DNA from: Voacanga thouarsii
Lineage: Eukaryota; Streptophyta; Magnoliopsida; Gentianales; Apocynaceae
Direction: 5' to 3'
Length of the DNA: 64,000 nt
Assembly (NCBI GenBank): GCA_026120185.1
Contig: JANUWF010002285.1
Coordinates: 806,001 to 870,000 of the forward strand
Within the stretch, counting starts at the first letter, position 1. Each line of letters begins with the position of its first letter. The notes beneath the pieces are model-generated. The model worked only from the letters and a program-made list of their open reading frames with translations. It had not been told where the DNA came from and ran no database searches. Below, in pieces: positions 47,170 to 59,930 of this stretch. A program made the position numbers and the translations under genes.

Positions 47170-48386
47170 ATTACACAAGTCCCAAAGTCAAAAACATTTA
47201 TAGTTGAAGGCCGAATAAGGATGAGTAGCATTTTGATTCAACATACCTTTCTACCACAATTGAAGGAAGGACAGGGAAAGGATGAAGAAATATAGAAGAT
47301 GTTAAGGAACGAAGCAAACAAGGAGAAGGAAGAAAATCCTAAGTAGATGACGCTGAAATCCTTCGAGGCCGGTATTGTATTCCAAGGTAAGCCGCCATAG
47401 AACAAGATATTTTAGTAGAGGCGTACTAAAGTAAGTATACAATCTACCAGGAGACGGTTAAGATGTATTGTAACTTAAAATGGCATTTATTGGTGGATTG
47501 AGCTAGATACTCAATGTATCAACAAGTAATAGATAATCAGCAATGATTTGGAGGGTTATTACAACCATTTCTCGTACTATCGTAGAAGGAGGATGAAATT
47601 TCCATAGGTTTCATTACAGGTGTAGTGGATTGGTTAACCAAATTTAACCATTTTTTCCCTATCAATTAATGGGAATTTTTGGAGAAACTGAGCAAGATAT
47701 ATATAGAAGAAATAATTAGATTACATGGAGTACCCTTCAGTATTGTATCTAACCATGATTCGAGAGTTACTTTCAAATTTTGGGGTAAGCTACAACAATC
47801 GTATAGAACAACACTGAAATTTAGAACTGCAGCATACCTGCAGACAGATGGACAAATAGAACGAGAGATTCAGACATTGGAAGACATGTTGTGGGCATAT
47901 GTATTACATGCTGGAACCAAGTGAATCGATAATTTGGCATATGCGGAGTTTGCATACAATAATAGTTATCAGACGGCAATTGGGATGGCTCTATTTGAAG
48001 TTTATATGGAAGACTATGCCAATCACCTCTATATTGGGAAAGCTAAAACAAAAACAAAATACACAAGATGCCTTAGATCTTGAAGAAGTACGACAAAGTC
48101 TGGAATTGATCAAGGTACGACTAGAAGCAACTTAGAGCTAACACAAAATTTATGTCGATCAACGTAAGAAAGATATGGAATTTGTGGAAGGACATCAAGT
48201 ATTCTTAAAGTTAACTCCGCAACTTAGCTTAGAAAGTAAAGAATAGAGGAAGAAGTTAACACCTCAGAATATTGGACCCTTTTCAATCGTGGACTGGATC
48301 GGAAATGTAGCATATCAGTTGGAAATCTCTACAAAACTACAAGGAAAATCAAATTTCGAGGACGAAATTCTTTAAAGGGGGGAGAT
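47170..48386 (+). pseudogene. Gypsy element D: integrase, with polypurine tract
   Basis: Zinc-binding and core regions are broken by stops. Clear words are KIYIEEIIRLHGVPFSIVSNHDSRVTFKFW (about 47697-47785), AAYLQTDGQIEREIQTLEDML with the catalytic Glu, then LKLTP and GPFSIVDWIGNVAYQLEI of the C-terminal part. The tail near 48350 runs into TTCGAGGACGAAATTCT and the polypurine tract AAAGGGGGGAGA (48374-48385). I see no clear chromodomain. Confidence 0.82.
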
Positions 48387-50357
48387 TGTAGCACTCCTCC
48401 CTTATACACTTTGGTAGGTGACTAGTTTTATTTGAATAAGAATATGCATGAAGGCTTAGAATAAGAGATTATCAGTTCAATTAGAAGAACATTTTAGTGT
48501 GATAAAAATTTAAAGAGCATCAAGAAATTTTTTTACCACGAATTAAGAAAATCTGAGAAGGAATTTGGAAATTTTGAGAGACATCATGATGATCAATTCA
48601 ATGCATAGATTGCATTGGTAGAATAAAAATTTTTTGCGATTAAAATGAATAGTAACCCGGGAAAATTTTATTTTTGAGAAATATTGATTTTTGGGGAAAA
48701 AATGTTGTGGGCTTGGAATTCTTTTATAGGCTAAGTTGGAAAATTGAATTTAGGCCATTATTGGGCCCATCAAGGCCCAAAAAATTAATCAAGAGGAGAG
48801 AGATTGGGCTTGGAACTAATTTGGCCCACAAGAGATAATAAAATAGATTAAAAAGATAAAAGCCCATAAAGCCCATTTTAATTATGTTTTGCCACCTAAG
48901 ATTTTTTGTAAGCTTTCAAGACCTTCTACCATGTTCTTGCTTTCCGGCCAGCATCCTAATCATCCATGTGATGATTTAAATCACAAAAACAAGAGAACAG
49001 AACCAGTTGGCAAGGGAAAACCCGAGAGCAAGCTTGGAAAAAGAGAAAATAGAGAGAAAATAGAGGAGAAAGGAGAAAAAGGAAAGTTAGCAAGAACTTG
49101 GGCATTTTCTTGCCAAATCTCATCTGCGTGAAGGTAAAAGCTCTATTCTCTTAAACTAAAATTGTTCTACAAGTTTTAAGAAGCATGTTGATGGTAATTT
49201 TTCCATGAAATAACAAGATTTCCAATAATACTTCGTGAACTATAATTGATAAGCTATGGTATTTATACATGCTATGGATGCTAATTTGAGAGAGGATTGT
49301 TTTGGTGTAATTTTTGTATTGTTTGGTGAAGATTTGGTGATTTTATGATAAGTTTTTCATGGCTGAAAATTTGGAGAAAAGATGGAAGAAAGAAAGAATA
49401 AGTGAGAGCTTGTTTTGTTGTTATTAATCAAAACTTGTTCTAAGCTTAGCATGGCTACTGGTTTTTGTTTAGATTATTGAAAGATTTTCAGCTTTGAGCA
49501 TGACTGAAATCAGGTTGCTTTGATGTTGTTAAGACCATAAATGAATGGAATCAAGTGTTGTTTATGGCAAATAACAAATTATCGAATGCATGGCTAATGT
49601 GTTTTGTAAGATAAATGAGATGGACCATGTAAAGATGGGAATTTCGGCCCCAGTAGTTTGTTAGCATGTATAGATAAGTTTGATTTGCTATTATAGGTGT
49701 GTAGCTAATGATCTTTGGAGCATTTTGGCATAAATTTGAGATTAATCGGATTTACAGATCAAAAGATATGGGAAATACTAAAGTATGCCAACAGTGAAAA
49801 ATGCATAATTTCAGCTTTAGTAATATGTCCTTATGATGTTTCATTGCTTTAAATGTTTGAATAAGACTGGAAAGGACAAATATAGAAGATGTATGCTTGG
49901 TTGAGAGAAGGAGAACAAAATAGGTTAATGGACTTCGGTGATCTCAAGTAATGCCTCGTGTGTGGTGAGAAGAAATGATTATTTCTTCGTAGCGATAATT
50001 GTTTAGTTGCTATAATTTTGTGGTCGTTGTGATCAACTAAGAAATCGAATTTTCATTTTTAACGTAGGTGTTTTTCATTAAGGATTTGGTGCAAGTAAAA
50101 GCATTATAAGACTACACTTATGCTTTAGAAGGTGAGTCCCATTAATTTTATAAATAATGTTTTGTGCTAGTGATTTTCTAAAATGTACTATTATCCAATG
50201 TGATATGGATATTATGAATACATTTGATTTCCCGAACCAAAATATGGTTTGCATGAATAGAAATGATTTTGGTTTCTCTGAACCAGAAATATTCAAATAT
50301 TTGAAAATAGGATATTTCTACAAAGACTTCGGAATTCTTTGTACTATGAATAATGTT
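48387..50357 (+). repeat. Gypsy element D 3' LTR, first piece
   Basis: Begins TGTAGCACTCC right after the polypurine tract. About 1.97 kb, resuming at 62200 beyond the CACTA element and ending GTGTTACA at 63810. No gene is seen; the ORFs at 48889-49131 and 50157-50381 have no recognisable content, and the second runs into the CACTA end. Confidence 0.82.
50355..50357 (+). other. CACTA target-site duplication, left copy
   Basis: GTT directly before CACTATGG; GTT also follows TAGTG at 62200-62202. Three bases is the size made by CACTA elements. Confidence 0.8.
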
Positions 50358-50377
50358 CACTATGGAAAAACTGGGAT

Positions 50378-51345
50378 TTAGAGACGAAACTTTAGAGACA
50401 AAATTATTTTGTCTCTAAATAGTGACCAATTTGAGACAAAATGGAAACGAACTGATTTTTAAAAATTTAAAATGAGATATTTGAGACAAAATAGAGACGA
50501 AAATTTTTTGTCTCTAAATAAACGTTTCTATTTGGTCTCTAAATAGACGCAAAATAGAGACGAAAGTAATACCATCTCAATTTTGTCTCTAACTAGAGTT
50601 AAAACAACAATGACTTTCAATGTGTCTCGAATATTAGATATTTTTCATCTCTAACTAAAATGTTTCTATTTAGTCTCTAAGTAAATGCAAAATAGAGAAG
50701 ATAGTAAAGCTATCTCAAATTTGTCTCCAAATAGAGTCGGAATCGCGACACAGTCAACACATCTCTAATATTACAGACAAAAAAGAGACGAAAAAGTTAT
50801 TAGTCTCTAATATTAGAGACAAATTGGAGACGAAAAAGTTATTAGTCTCTAATGTGTTTAAAATTAGAAACTAATTAGAGACGAATATGTTCATCTCTAT
50901 CGTTTCATTACTCTATTTATTCGGATAATTGGTCTCAAAATTAGAGACGGTCTTAGTCATCTCTAATTGGTCTCTAAATAGGGACGTTTTAGGGATTATC
51001 ATATCTGTCTCAAATATTTGAGACAATTAGAGTCAACATTTTTTGTCTCTAAATTTTAGAGACGAAAAGCATGATTCACGTTTCTATCTCTAAATTGACT
51101 CTAATTTCAAATCCGTCTCTAAAATTGGAGATGGTCTTACTAGTCTCTAATTGGTCTCCAAATAGAGACGATTTAGAGATTATCAAATCCGTCTCAAACA
51201 TTTGAGACTAATTAGAGTCTATATTTTTTGTCTCTAAATTTTAGAGACGAAAAAATAATTTACGTTTTGTCTCTAAATTGACTCTAATTGCGAGTCAATG
51301 GTCATTGTCTCCATTGGGCTTTAATTTTTCATTTAAAGACAAAAT
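50378..51345. repeat. CACTA left subterminal repeat zone
   Basis: Dense GAGACGAAA / TTTGTCTCTAAAT words in both orientations. Two perfect 18-bp palindromes occur: GTCTCTAATATTAGAGAC (50803-50820) and GTCTCAAATATTTGAGAC (51007-51024). A segment of about 184 bases is tandemly duplicated (from 50969 and 51153). Such subterminal arrays bind transposase in En/Spm-type elements. Confidence 0.8.
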
Positions 51346-51781
51346 AAACACCAGTTTGAGTTATCTTTATATCTCTAAATATATTTGACAAATCTAAAAA
51401 AATATTATGTTAAAATAATAATAATTATAGGAGATTACAAATTAAACATGAACTTATAACAAATCTAACAGTTGGATCGTTAATTTGATATGCTTATGTT
51501 TCTTAATACTTTAGCTTTTGGGCTTTTCTATGGAGATTATGCTAGATCATGTGGCAAACCATATCCAATTACCATTAAATTTAGCCATAATACTTTTTTT
51601 AGCGATTTTAACAAATTTAACAGTTGGATCATTAATTTAATATGCTAATTAATAAAAATATGTTAGGTTTTGAGCTTTTTTATGGAGATTATGCTAGATT
51701 ATGTAGCAAAAGATATTCGATTATTTTCAAATTTGGTCATGATACTTTTTTTAAAAATTTTAATAAATCTAACGGTTGGAT

Positions 51782-52010
51782 GAAATTGAATCCATAGGAT
51801 AAGAAGTGGATAGGATGCATACCCTATAAAAGATAGACATTATAGGGAGCACGATCCACAAGTAGGAGCTGTGAACCAGTTAACCCAACAGTAGCCGGTC
51901 TTGCATATGAAAGGGGAAATGGCATCTCCTGAGATGAATGCTTTCCTTTGTTACCCAATACCTCTCCTAATTACTTTTCTTTATTGCCATTGCCTATTTT
52001 ATGATAAGGA
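51782..52010. other. Unexplained segment interrupting the 152-bp array
   Basis: About 230 bases unlike the array units, between GGTTGGA and ATGCATTAGGTTTTAGGC. The ORF 51901-52125 spans this segment and the next unit and is not conserved in other units. Origin unknown; it could be a remnant of the ancestral CACTA interior. Confidence 0.4.
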
Positions 52011-52344
52011 ATTACCAGTCTTGTCTTGGGATGCATTAGGTTTTAGGCTTTTATATAGAGATTATGATAGATTATGTGGCAAAACTTATCCGATTATCTT
52101 CAAATTCAGCCATAATACTTTTTAAAGCAATTTTAATAAATTGAACGATTGGATCGTTAATTTAATATGCTAATATTTTTAAATGCGTTAGGTTTTGTGC
52201 TTTTATGTAAAGATTATAATAGATCATGTGGCAAAACAAATCTGATTACCTTCAAATTCAGCTATAATACTTATTTTAATAATTTTAACAAATCTAATGG
52301 TTAGATCATTAATTTGATATGCTAATATTCATAAATGTATGAGG

Positions 52345-52349
52345 TTTTG
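52345..52349 (+). other. Target-site duplication of solo LTR E, left copy
   Basis: TTTTG here and again at 56704-56708. It lies inside the TTAGGTTTTGGGC word of a 152-bp unit, and joining the flanks restores that word. Confidence 0.9.
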
Positions 52350-52848
52350 TGTAACACCCCACTACCTAGGCCCGCCAGGGCCGGGGATGTCGCATGTCCA
52401 AAGGACAAGGGGTCTTTATAACTAGGTCACACAAATAAAATAGCGGAATAAAAATGATACTTGAATTTAAAATTTATTACATCCCGGAAATAAATCCAAG
52501 AATACCAAAAACAAATCTATAATAAAATTTATCCACTCACATCTCCCCAAAACATTACACAAAATAAACTATCAGAAAATCCTCCAAAGTAGGCAATATC
52601 TAGCTACTCATCCCCACAGTAGGATCGACCTGAAATCATGGTAAAAATAGTTGTAAGACAGAAATCTCAGTAAGTCCGTGTGTGCTTAAGTGTCGGAAGA
52701 AAACAGTTCGTAAATGCAAAGTAAAAAATTCTTTATAAGAGATCACTGGCAAGCAATAAACATTAGTCAAAAGCAAAAGTGGTGTTTTGGATTTTTCAAC
52801 CATAAATAATCAATAAATTCAACCACTTAAAAGATATTATCATGGGTT

Positions 52849-52929
52849 ACCACACGTTGGGCCCCATAACCGCATGGTCAGCATGCCACACTTTGTGCAT
52901 ACCGTCAGTCAGAATGCCATACTTTGTGC
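52849..52929 (-). promoter_or_regulatory. CCACAC(G/T)TT motif cluster in E
   Basis: ACCACACGTTGGGCC (52849), GCCACACTTTGTGC (52885) and GCCATACTTTGTGC (52916). It matches the order in C before C's duplication. Confidence 0.5.
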
Positions 52930-53970
52930 AGACTGACAAAAGTAGGTGATCGGCCTACTGGGCAAGATACTCCTCCTTCTCTATACCCAAACAACAACTA
53001 GGTGTCTATTCCAGCAACACACAGTCACTTGACTGAAAGAGAACACTGCTAGCTTGGACCGGCACGACCTACTGGACTGACGTCCTATCCGGGAAGGACT
53101 TACCCCTCAGAGATAGCCACCTACTGAGAGACTTACCCTAACCCCTCAAAGACTAGCCCTATTAGTCCACCCTTATTGAGTACTCAATGACATTTTCCAC
53201 TTAGGATAAAATGAACAAAACACTGTTCCACATGAAAATGGCAATTAAGGGTTCCCAAAGTCTGTCAAAATCAGTTTTGGAAAGAGTTTTAAGATTGAGT
53301 AAATCTGCTTATTAATTTTCAAATAAATTGTTTGTCTGAAATAGGAAAGAAGTTAATCCTCAATTGCCCTTACAAAATGAGTGTCCATGCACTCTACATT
53401 TAACTTGCCATAATAAACATGTTTCATCAATCAGGTTTTATGTAGGAGCTTACCTGATTCTTACTCACAATATAAGGTCTCCAACAGCTGACCTAACCCC
53501 GCATGGACAAATACAAACCACAATCAAACTCAAACCAAAATCCACTTTCTCAATTTAAAACAACTCAACTCACTGCCACCATGATCCTAGTGCCTCAAGC
53601 TTTAAGGCCAAACAATAAATAAATAGATTTATAAGCTAAGCCTAATTTGATATTTAAAATAATTAATGTTTTGAGAAACAAGTACTAATAAGTTGATGGT
53701 TTAAATCTTACTAAGAAAAACTTAGAGTTTACTTGATAAAGAGTCCTAGGTGGTATTAGGTAAAATAATGATTTATTAATAATTTAATTGTTAGAAAATA
53801 ATTGATAACTAAAATTAGTTGAAAATAAATTTAATGAGTCTTTCTTGAAAAATAATAAATAAAATTTTAATGGGTTTTGATTAAAGATAATAATTAAATT
53901 TTTAATAATAAATATTTTACTAATTATGATTATTTCCATAAAAGGTTTTAGTTGATTTCATTACTTTATA

Positions 53971-53973
<3 letters not shown>

Positions 53974-54010
<37 letters not shown>
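53974..54010. repeat. (AT)n microsatellite in E
   Basis: Uninterrupted AT dinucleotides; the homologous place in C (about 31430-31450) has only short AT-rich words. Confidence 0.9.
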
Positions 54011-54012
<2 letters not shown>

Positions 54013-56389
54013 AGCAAAAGCTATTATTTATTTGACTAAAATATCCTTATTATATATAATAATCCAAATCTACTCTTCCTAAGGTTTTTTCGAAATTACT
54101 TAGCAAAATCATATTATTAAATATTTTATTCATGAAATAAAAATTAGCTTAGGGACAACTAGATCATGATCATACTTTTATGGCTAACCACAATCATGAA
54201 CATATACAATCTTTCAATTCATCAAATCATCCAAATCATGCATATAAGCATAGATCTAAATTTATCAAGACATGATCTAACCCCTTCTAGCATAAATATG
54301 ATCATGGCTTCAATAACTCAACATGAATATAAATCCTATTCACCAAAGGTAACATAATCTCTAGCATACTTCATCACAAATACTACCTATGACATGGAGA
54401 CATGCAATAAACCTCAAATCATCATACAATCAACCAAGATAATCCATCCATGCATAAATCCCATCTCTTTCATATTCATACATACATTCATGCTTCAACC
54501 TCAACAATATATACTCAAATCCTATCCACAATCCACCTTCTATCAACATCATCCTAGAGACATGAATCTAAAATTTAAAAGAAGGGTTAAAAAGGCTTAC
54601 TTGATCGCTGAATATCTTGAAGGAGTTGCGAATGGTTGTCAACCCCTAGATGCCTAAATCCGTCCAAGGAAGGTGGAGAAAGCATGGCCATTGGAGAAGA
54701 AGCCATTTCGCCAAGAGGAGAGAGATTCGGCCATGAGAGAGAGAGAGAGAGAAGAGAGACTATTAGCATGTTTATTCATATATATATTCATTAGAAATCA
54801 AGATTGGAGAAGATGAAGTTGTTAGAACAAACCTACCTTGAAGGTGTTCTTGAGTCTTCACAAAATTTCTGATTTTTTATCCAAAATAGCAAATTGGATT
54901 TTGGAGTTTGATGTTAAGAATAGTATTGATGGACTCACGGCAGTGCGTAGGTTCAATCTGGAAATTTTAGAAGTAGTTTGAAATGATTTGGAGGGGTATT
55001 AGGTGAAAGGAAGGAGTAAGTGTTATTGGTGTGTTGTGTGTTCTTGATGTCAAAGAGAGTAAAGAGCTTTTGGGATTGGAGGCTGCCGAAATTCTGCAAG
55101 GATTAGGGTTGGCCAACTGCTTGAAGGGTTTTGGTAGTTGATTTTCTGGTTTGGAAGGGAAAAAGAAAGGTTAGTTGTTGAAATCCTTGAAGAATATTTT
55201 TTGGAAGCAAATTTGGAAACTAAATATTCATGAATATATTTGATCATGGGAGAGCTTTTGGAAGTCTGCCATGGCCGAATTGCTGGGCAGTGTTTCGGCT
55301 AGATGAATGCTGGTTGAGGGAGGCTAAGGGTGGCTGAAAATACTGAGTGTAATGGTGAAGGGAAGGTCTGGTTGCTTGAGGTATATTTTATAGAAAGTTT
55401 TTAAATCATGGTAGCTGGAATTTTGGTATCCAAATCAGATCATGTTTGCAGAATTTTTTTGGAAATCTTTTAGGCAGCCATGACTGGATTTTCGTGCAGA
55501 AGCTTGAGAAGGATAATGGAGTTCAGTTACTGAAGGTTTAAGGGTGATTTGTGCAGAAGAAGGATGGAGTTTCGGCTAGGGATGATTAGGAAACAAAGCT
55601 GGAAAGTTTTCCTGCACAAGATTTCGCAAGGCTGGAATTTTCTGGGCAACCTTCAGCTGCCACCTTCTAGTCGACTTGCAGGGAGTTTGAAGGGAAATTT
55701 CAGGGGCTTTCAAAGCTGGTTTCCAACCTTCTTTATGGAGGAAAAACATGGCTAAGGAGCTTAGCAAAACCTAGAAGAAAACAGCTTGGTTTCGGACCTC
55801 CAAAGCTGTGAATTCGCCTAGGAATTTTCCTGGTTTTGCACAGCTTTTGTGCAGTCCGAAAATAGCTAGAAAAATTCAAGTTCTAAGCTGATCAAAAGGA
55901 CCATTTTCTGGCAGCATTTGGGAGGGAATAATGGCTAAGAATTTCGACGCCTTGAAGGCACACAATGCTGGGAAGATTTCAGTTCCATGCATGAAGGAAA
56001 ATGAACTTAGTTAGAGTGAAGTTTTTAGAAAGTTCACTAAGGAATTTAATTCACTTGAAATCCTTTCCCCCTCTTCCATGGTTTCGGTCCCTAAGATATC
56101 TCTTACTATGACATTTTGAACCTTCAAAGCCACAGCACATTGTTGGAATTTTTCTAGAATAAAATTAGCTTGAACAAATTGAATAAACTAATGAGTTGAG
56201 AAATAAGAGAAATTAAGGATCAAGAGGAAATGAATTCCCCTTAGGAATTTTGTGTAGGGCAAAAGAGTAGGATGAGGATACTCCTATCATGTCTCTCTTA
56301 GGACAACATTTCTACCCTACTCCAAGCACATAAGGCTGATAATAATACTTCCCAAGCAAAAATAAAATTTAACCAAGCTAAAGCTCCTA

Positions 56390-56452
56390 TAATGGAATTT
56401 GAACCCAAGACCTCAAGAATTAATTCTAAGGCTCTAACCACTAAACTACAAC
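56390..56452 (-). other. tRNA-like block in E
   Basis: On the minus strand an A-box-like TAGTTTAGTGG is followed by GGTTCAAATTCC at tRNA-like spacing. LTR C has TGGTTTAGTGG, a perfect A box, at 33930-33940. Confidence 0.45.
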
Positions 56453-56703
56453 AACTCTTGTTCTTATTTTCCCTCTAAAAAATATTTTCCTATTCAATCC
56501 TCAAGCTATCTCCCTTTTTCCACCTCAAGAAAAAATTATCATTTTGCCCTTCTCACTCAATAGTCATAATCAAGCCCTCTAGACTATAAAACACAAATTC
56601 AATGCACATAAAATCATATAAAAATATATTTAAACATGCAATGAATTATGATATGCACCCCAACTCCCCTTACTCTAAGGTTGGTTTTGACTGGGGTTTC
56701 ACA

Positions 56704-59120
56704 TTTTGGGCTATAAAGATTATGCCAAATTATATGGCAAAACTTATCCAATTACCTTCAAATTTAGTAATAATACTTTTTTAAACAATTTTAACAAATC
56801 TATGCTAATCTTTTTAAATGTGCTATGTTTTGAGGTTTTACGTAAAGATTATGATCGATCATGTCACAAATCTGATTACCTTCAAATTTGGTCATAATAC
56901 TTATTTTAGAAATTTTAACAAATTTAACGGTTAGATCGTTAATTTGATATACTACTATTCATAAATACGTTAGGTTTTGGGCTTTTATATAGAGATTATA
57001 CTAGATTATATGGCAAAACATATTCTATTACCTTTAAATTTGGTCATAATACTTTTTAAAGCAATTTTAACAAATCTAACGGTTCGATCGTTAATTTCAT
57101 ATCTTTATATTTCTAAATGCGTTAGGTTTTGGGAGTTTACGTAGAGATTAGGTGATTATGTGGCAAAATATATCCGACTACCTTCAAATTTGGCAATAAT
57201 ACTTTTCTTAGAAATTTTAACCAATATAATGGTTGGATCATTAATTTGATATACTAATCTTTGTAAGTGCATTAGGTTTTGAGTTTTTATGTAGAGATTA
57301 TGCTAGATGATGTGCCAAAACATAACCAATTACCTTCAAATTTATCCATAATTCATTTTTTTGAAATTCCAACAAATCTAACGGTTGGATTATTAATTTA
57401 TTATGGTTACATTTGTAAATACGCTAGATTTTAGGCTTTTTTACAGAGATTATACTAGATTATGTGGCAAAACATATCCGATTACCTTTAAATTTGGCCA
57501 TAATACTTTTTTTATAGCAATTTTAATAAATCTAATATTTGGATCGTTAATTTGATATGCTAATCAATATAAACGGGCTAGATTTTGGGCTTTTATATAG
57601 AGATTATGGTAGATCATGTGGTAAAACATATCCAATTTCAATTAAATTTGAAAATAATACTTTTTTAAATGATTTTAACAAATCTAACGGTTGGATAGTT
57701 AATTTGATGTGCTTATGTTTCTAAATGCTTTAGGTTTTGGGCTTTTATATAAAGATTATTCTAGATCATGTGGCAAATCATATTCGATTACCTTTAAATT
57801 TGGTCATAATACGTATGTTAAAGATTTTAATATATCTAACAATTGGATCGTTAGTTTGATGTGATAATCAATGTAAATGGGTTGGGTTTTTTGCTTTTAT
57901 ATAGAGATTATATTGGATCATGTGGTAAATCATATCCAATTATCTTCAAAATTGAGCATAATATTGATTTTAGTAATTTCAAAAAATCTAACGGTTGGAT
58001 CGTTAATTTGATATACTTATGTTTCTAAATGCTTTAAGTTTTGGGTTTTTATATGAAGATTATGGTAGATCATGTGGCAAATTATATCCAATTATCTTCA
58101 AATTAAGCCATATATAATAAAAAATTTTAGCAATTTTAACAAATGTAATGGTTCGATAGTTAATTTGATAAACTTACCTTTGTAAATGTGTTAGGTTTTG
58201 GACTATTAGATGGAGATTATGCTAGTCATGTAGCAAAATATATCCGATTACCTTCAAATTTGGCTATGATATTTTTTTAGAAGTTTTAACAAATCTAATG
58301 GTTGGATTGTTAATTTGATATGCTAATCTTTGTAACTGCATTAGTTTTTGGGGTTTTGTAAAGAGATTATGATAGATCATATGGTAAATCATATCTGATT
58401 ACCTTTAAATTTGGACACAATACTTTTTTTAGCACTTTTAAAGAATCCAATGGTTGGATCGTTAATTGGATATGCTAATCATTGTAAATGCGTTAGGTTT
58501 TGGATTTTTATGTAGAGATTATGCTACATCATGTCGTAAATCATATCCGATTACTTCTAAATTTCGAAATAATGCTTTTTTAAAGCAATTTTAATAAATC
58601 TAATGGTTGGATCGTTAATTTGATATATTAATCTTTCTAAATGCGTTAGATTTTGGACTATAGATATTATGCGTTAGATTTTGAGCTTTTGTATAGAGAT
58701 AATACTAGATCATGTGGCAAATCATATTTGATTTTCTTCAAATTTGGTCATGATTCATTTTTTTAGTAATTTTAACAAATCTAGTGGTTGGATCATTAAT
58801 TTGATATGCTTATGTTTCCAAATGCATTAAGCTTTGGGCTTTTATATAGAGATTATGCTAGCTTATGTCGCCAAACATATCTGATTATCTTCAAATTTGA
58901 TAATAATACTTTTTGTTAGTAAATTTAACAAATCTAATGGTTGGATCGTTAATTTGATATGCCTATCTTCGTAAATGTGTTTGGTTTTTGGCTTTTATTT
59001 AGAGATTATGCTAGATTATGTGGAAAAATATGTATGATTACCTTCAAATTTAGCCATAATGCTTTTCTTATCAATTTTAACAAATCTAATGATTGATCAT
59101 TAAATTGATATGCCTATCTT
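56704..59120. repeat. 152-bp tandem repeat array, right part
   Basis: About 16 units. Starts of the GGTTGGATCG word fall near 56929, 57081, 57231, 57383, 57537, 57689, 57840, 57993, 58150, 58300, 58452, 58604, 58786, 58939 and 59091, so spacing is mostly 150-154. One unit (58604-58786) is 30 bases longer through an internal duplication of GCGTTAGATTTTG. Units differ by many substitutions, so the array is old. Confidence 0.9.
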
Positions 59121-59900
59121 TGTGATACGAAAATACGTCTCTGTTTCAATAATAAGTAATATATAAAATGCCATCAATATTTATGAACATCATTTTTTAA
59201 CTCAAAATAATTCTATTTCACCAACTTAACTTTGAACTTACACTAATAAGAACTCGCCTATCCTGAAGTGGATAGGCGACTATATATCAAGAAGTCCCAT
59301 ATCCTCAAAAGGATTGGAGACTATAGGAGGCCTATTTAGTATAAAATAATAATATGAATATTATAATTGTACTAATATAAATATTAAAGAAAAAAGATAA
59401 GTATTATTATATTTGAATTTTGATTTTTAGATTTATTATTTTTTCTGATTTTTTTATTTTTTATTGGAAATCGTATGGAATTCTTTTTATTTTAAAATTA
59501 TCAATAGTGTTCAATCTAAATCCCCAAATCCAAATTCTAGTTCTATCCGTGTTTTAATAATATGTAATATATTGAAACACTATCTACATTTTATGTAATA
59601 TATGAAAACACTTTAGCTAAGAATTTTTTTTATCGTGGAAGTCTATTTTTCTTGTAGTCATTTATATTTCTAAATCATTTTTTTCTCTTCAAATCTCTCT
59701 ATCCAAACTAACTCAAAAATATATTTAATTATAAATATACAACTTAGCTTTTGTTTAAAAATAAACTAAACATAATAAAAGAAAATTAAATTTAATAAAT
59801 ATTTTTTATGAACTAGAATATTCTTATATATATTATATACGTAAGATATTGTATATGAAATAGGAGTATTATTTAATATTTGATGATTAAATTTGAAACT
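59121..59900. other. AT-rich stretch between array and captured gene
   Basis: No gene seen. A perfect hairpin (TCGCCTATCC, six-base loop, GGATAGGCGA) lies at 59254-59279. The ORF at 59766-59978 is AT-rich and not supported. Confidence 0.6.
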
Positions 59901-59930
59901 AGAAGAAGAAAAGTGAAAAGAAACCAAAGA

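Larger units (their letters stand above)
51390..52349. repeat. 152-bp tandem repeat array, left part
   Basis: Units carry TTAGGTTTTGGGCTTTTATATAG, GATCATGTGGCAAA, CCGATTACCTTCAAATTTGG and AACGGTTGGATCGTTAATTTG words in fixed order. Spacing of GGTTGGATCG words is about 151-153. About five units are present, with a foreign 230-bp stretch at 51782-52010. The array is broken at 52349 by solo LTR E and resumes at 56704. Confidence 0.85.
52350..56703 (-). mobile_element. Solo gypsy LTR E, 4354 bp, inside the CACTA array
   Basis: Plus strand TGTAACACCCCACTACC to GGGGTTTCACA, with a perfect TTTTG duplication. Same family as LTR C, alignable along its length. It contains the CCACAC cluster (52849-52929), an AT microsatellite, an AG run (54735-54756) and a tRNA-like block (56390-56452). 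No internal sequence, so it is a solo LTR. ORFs at 53364, 54166, 54394 and 55549 are not supported as genes. Confidence 0.93.

Noticed and set aside
50378..51345. Separate MITE made of GTCTC repeats
   Set aside because: The outer border is a CACTA terminus and the matching zone with the second terminus lies at 61535-62199, so it is the subterminal part of the large element.
56704..59120. CRISPR-like array
   Set aside because: Units are contiguous and about 152 bp with no distinct spacers, and the context is plant transposons.
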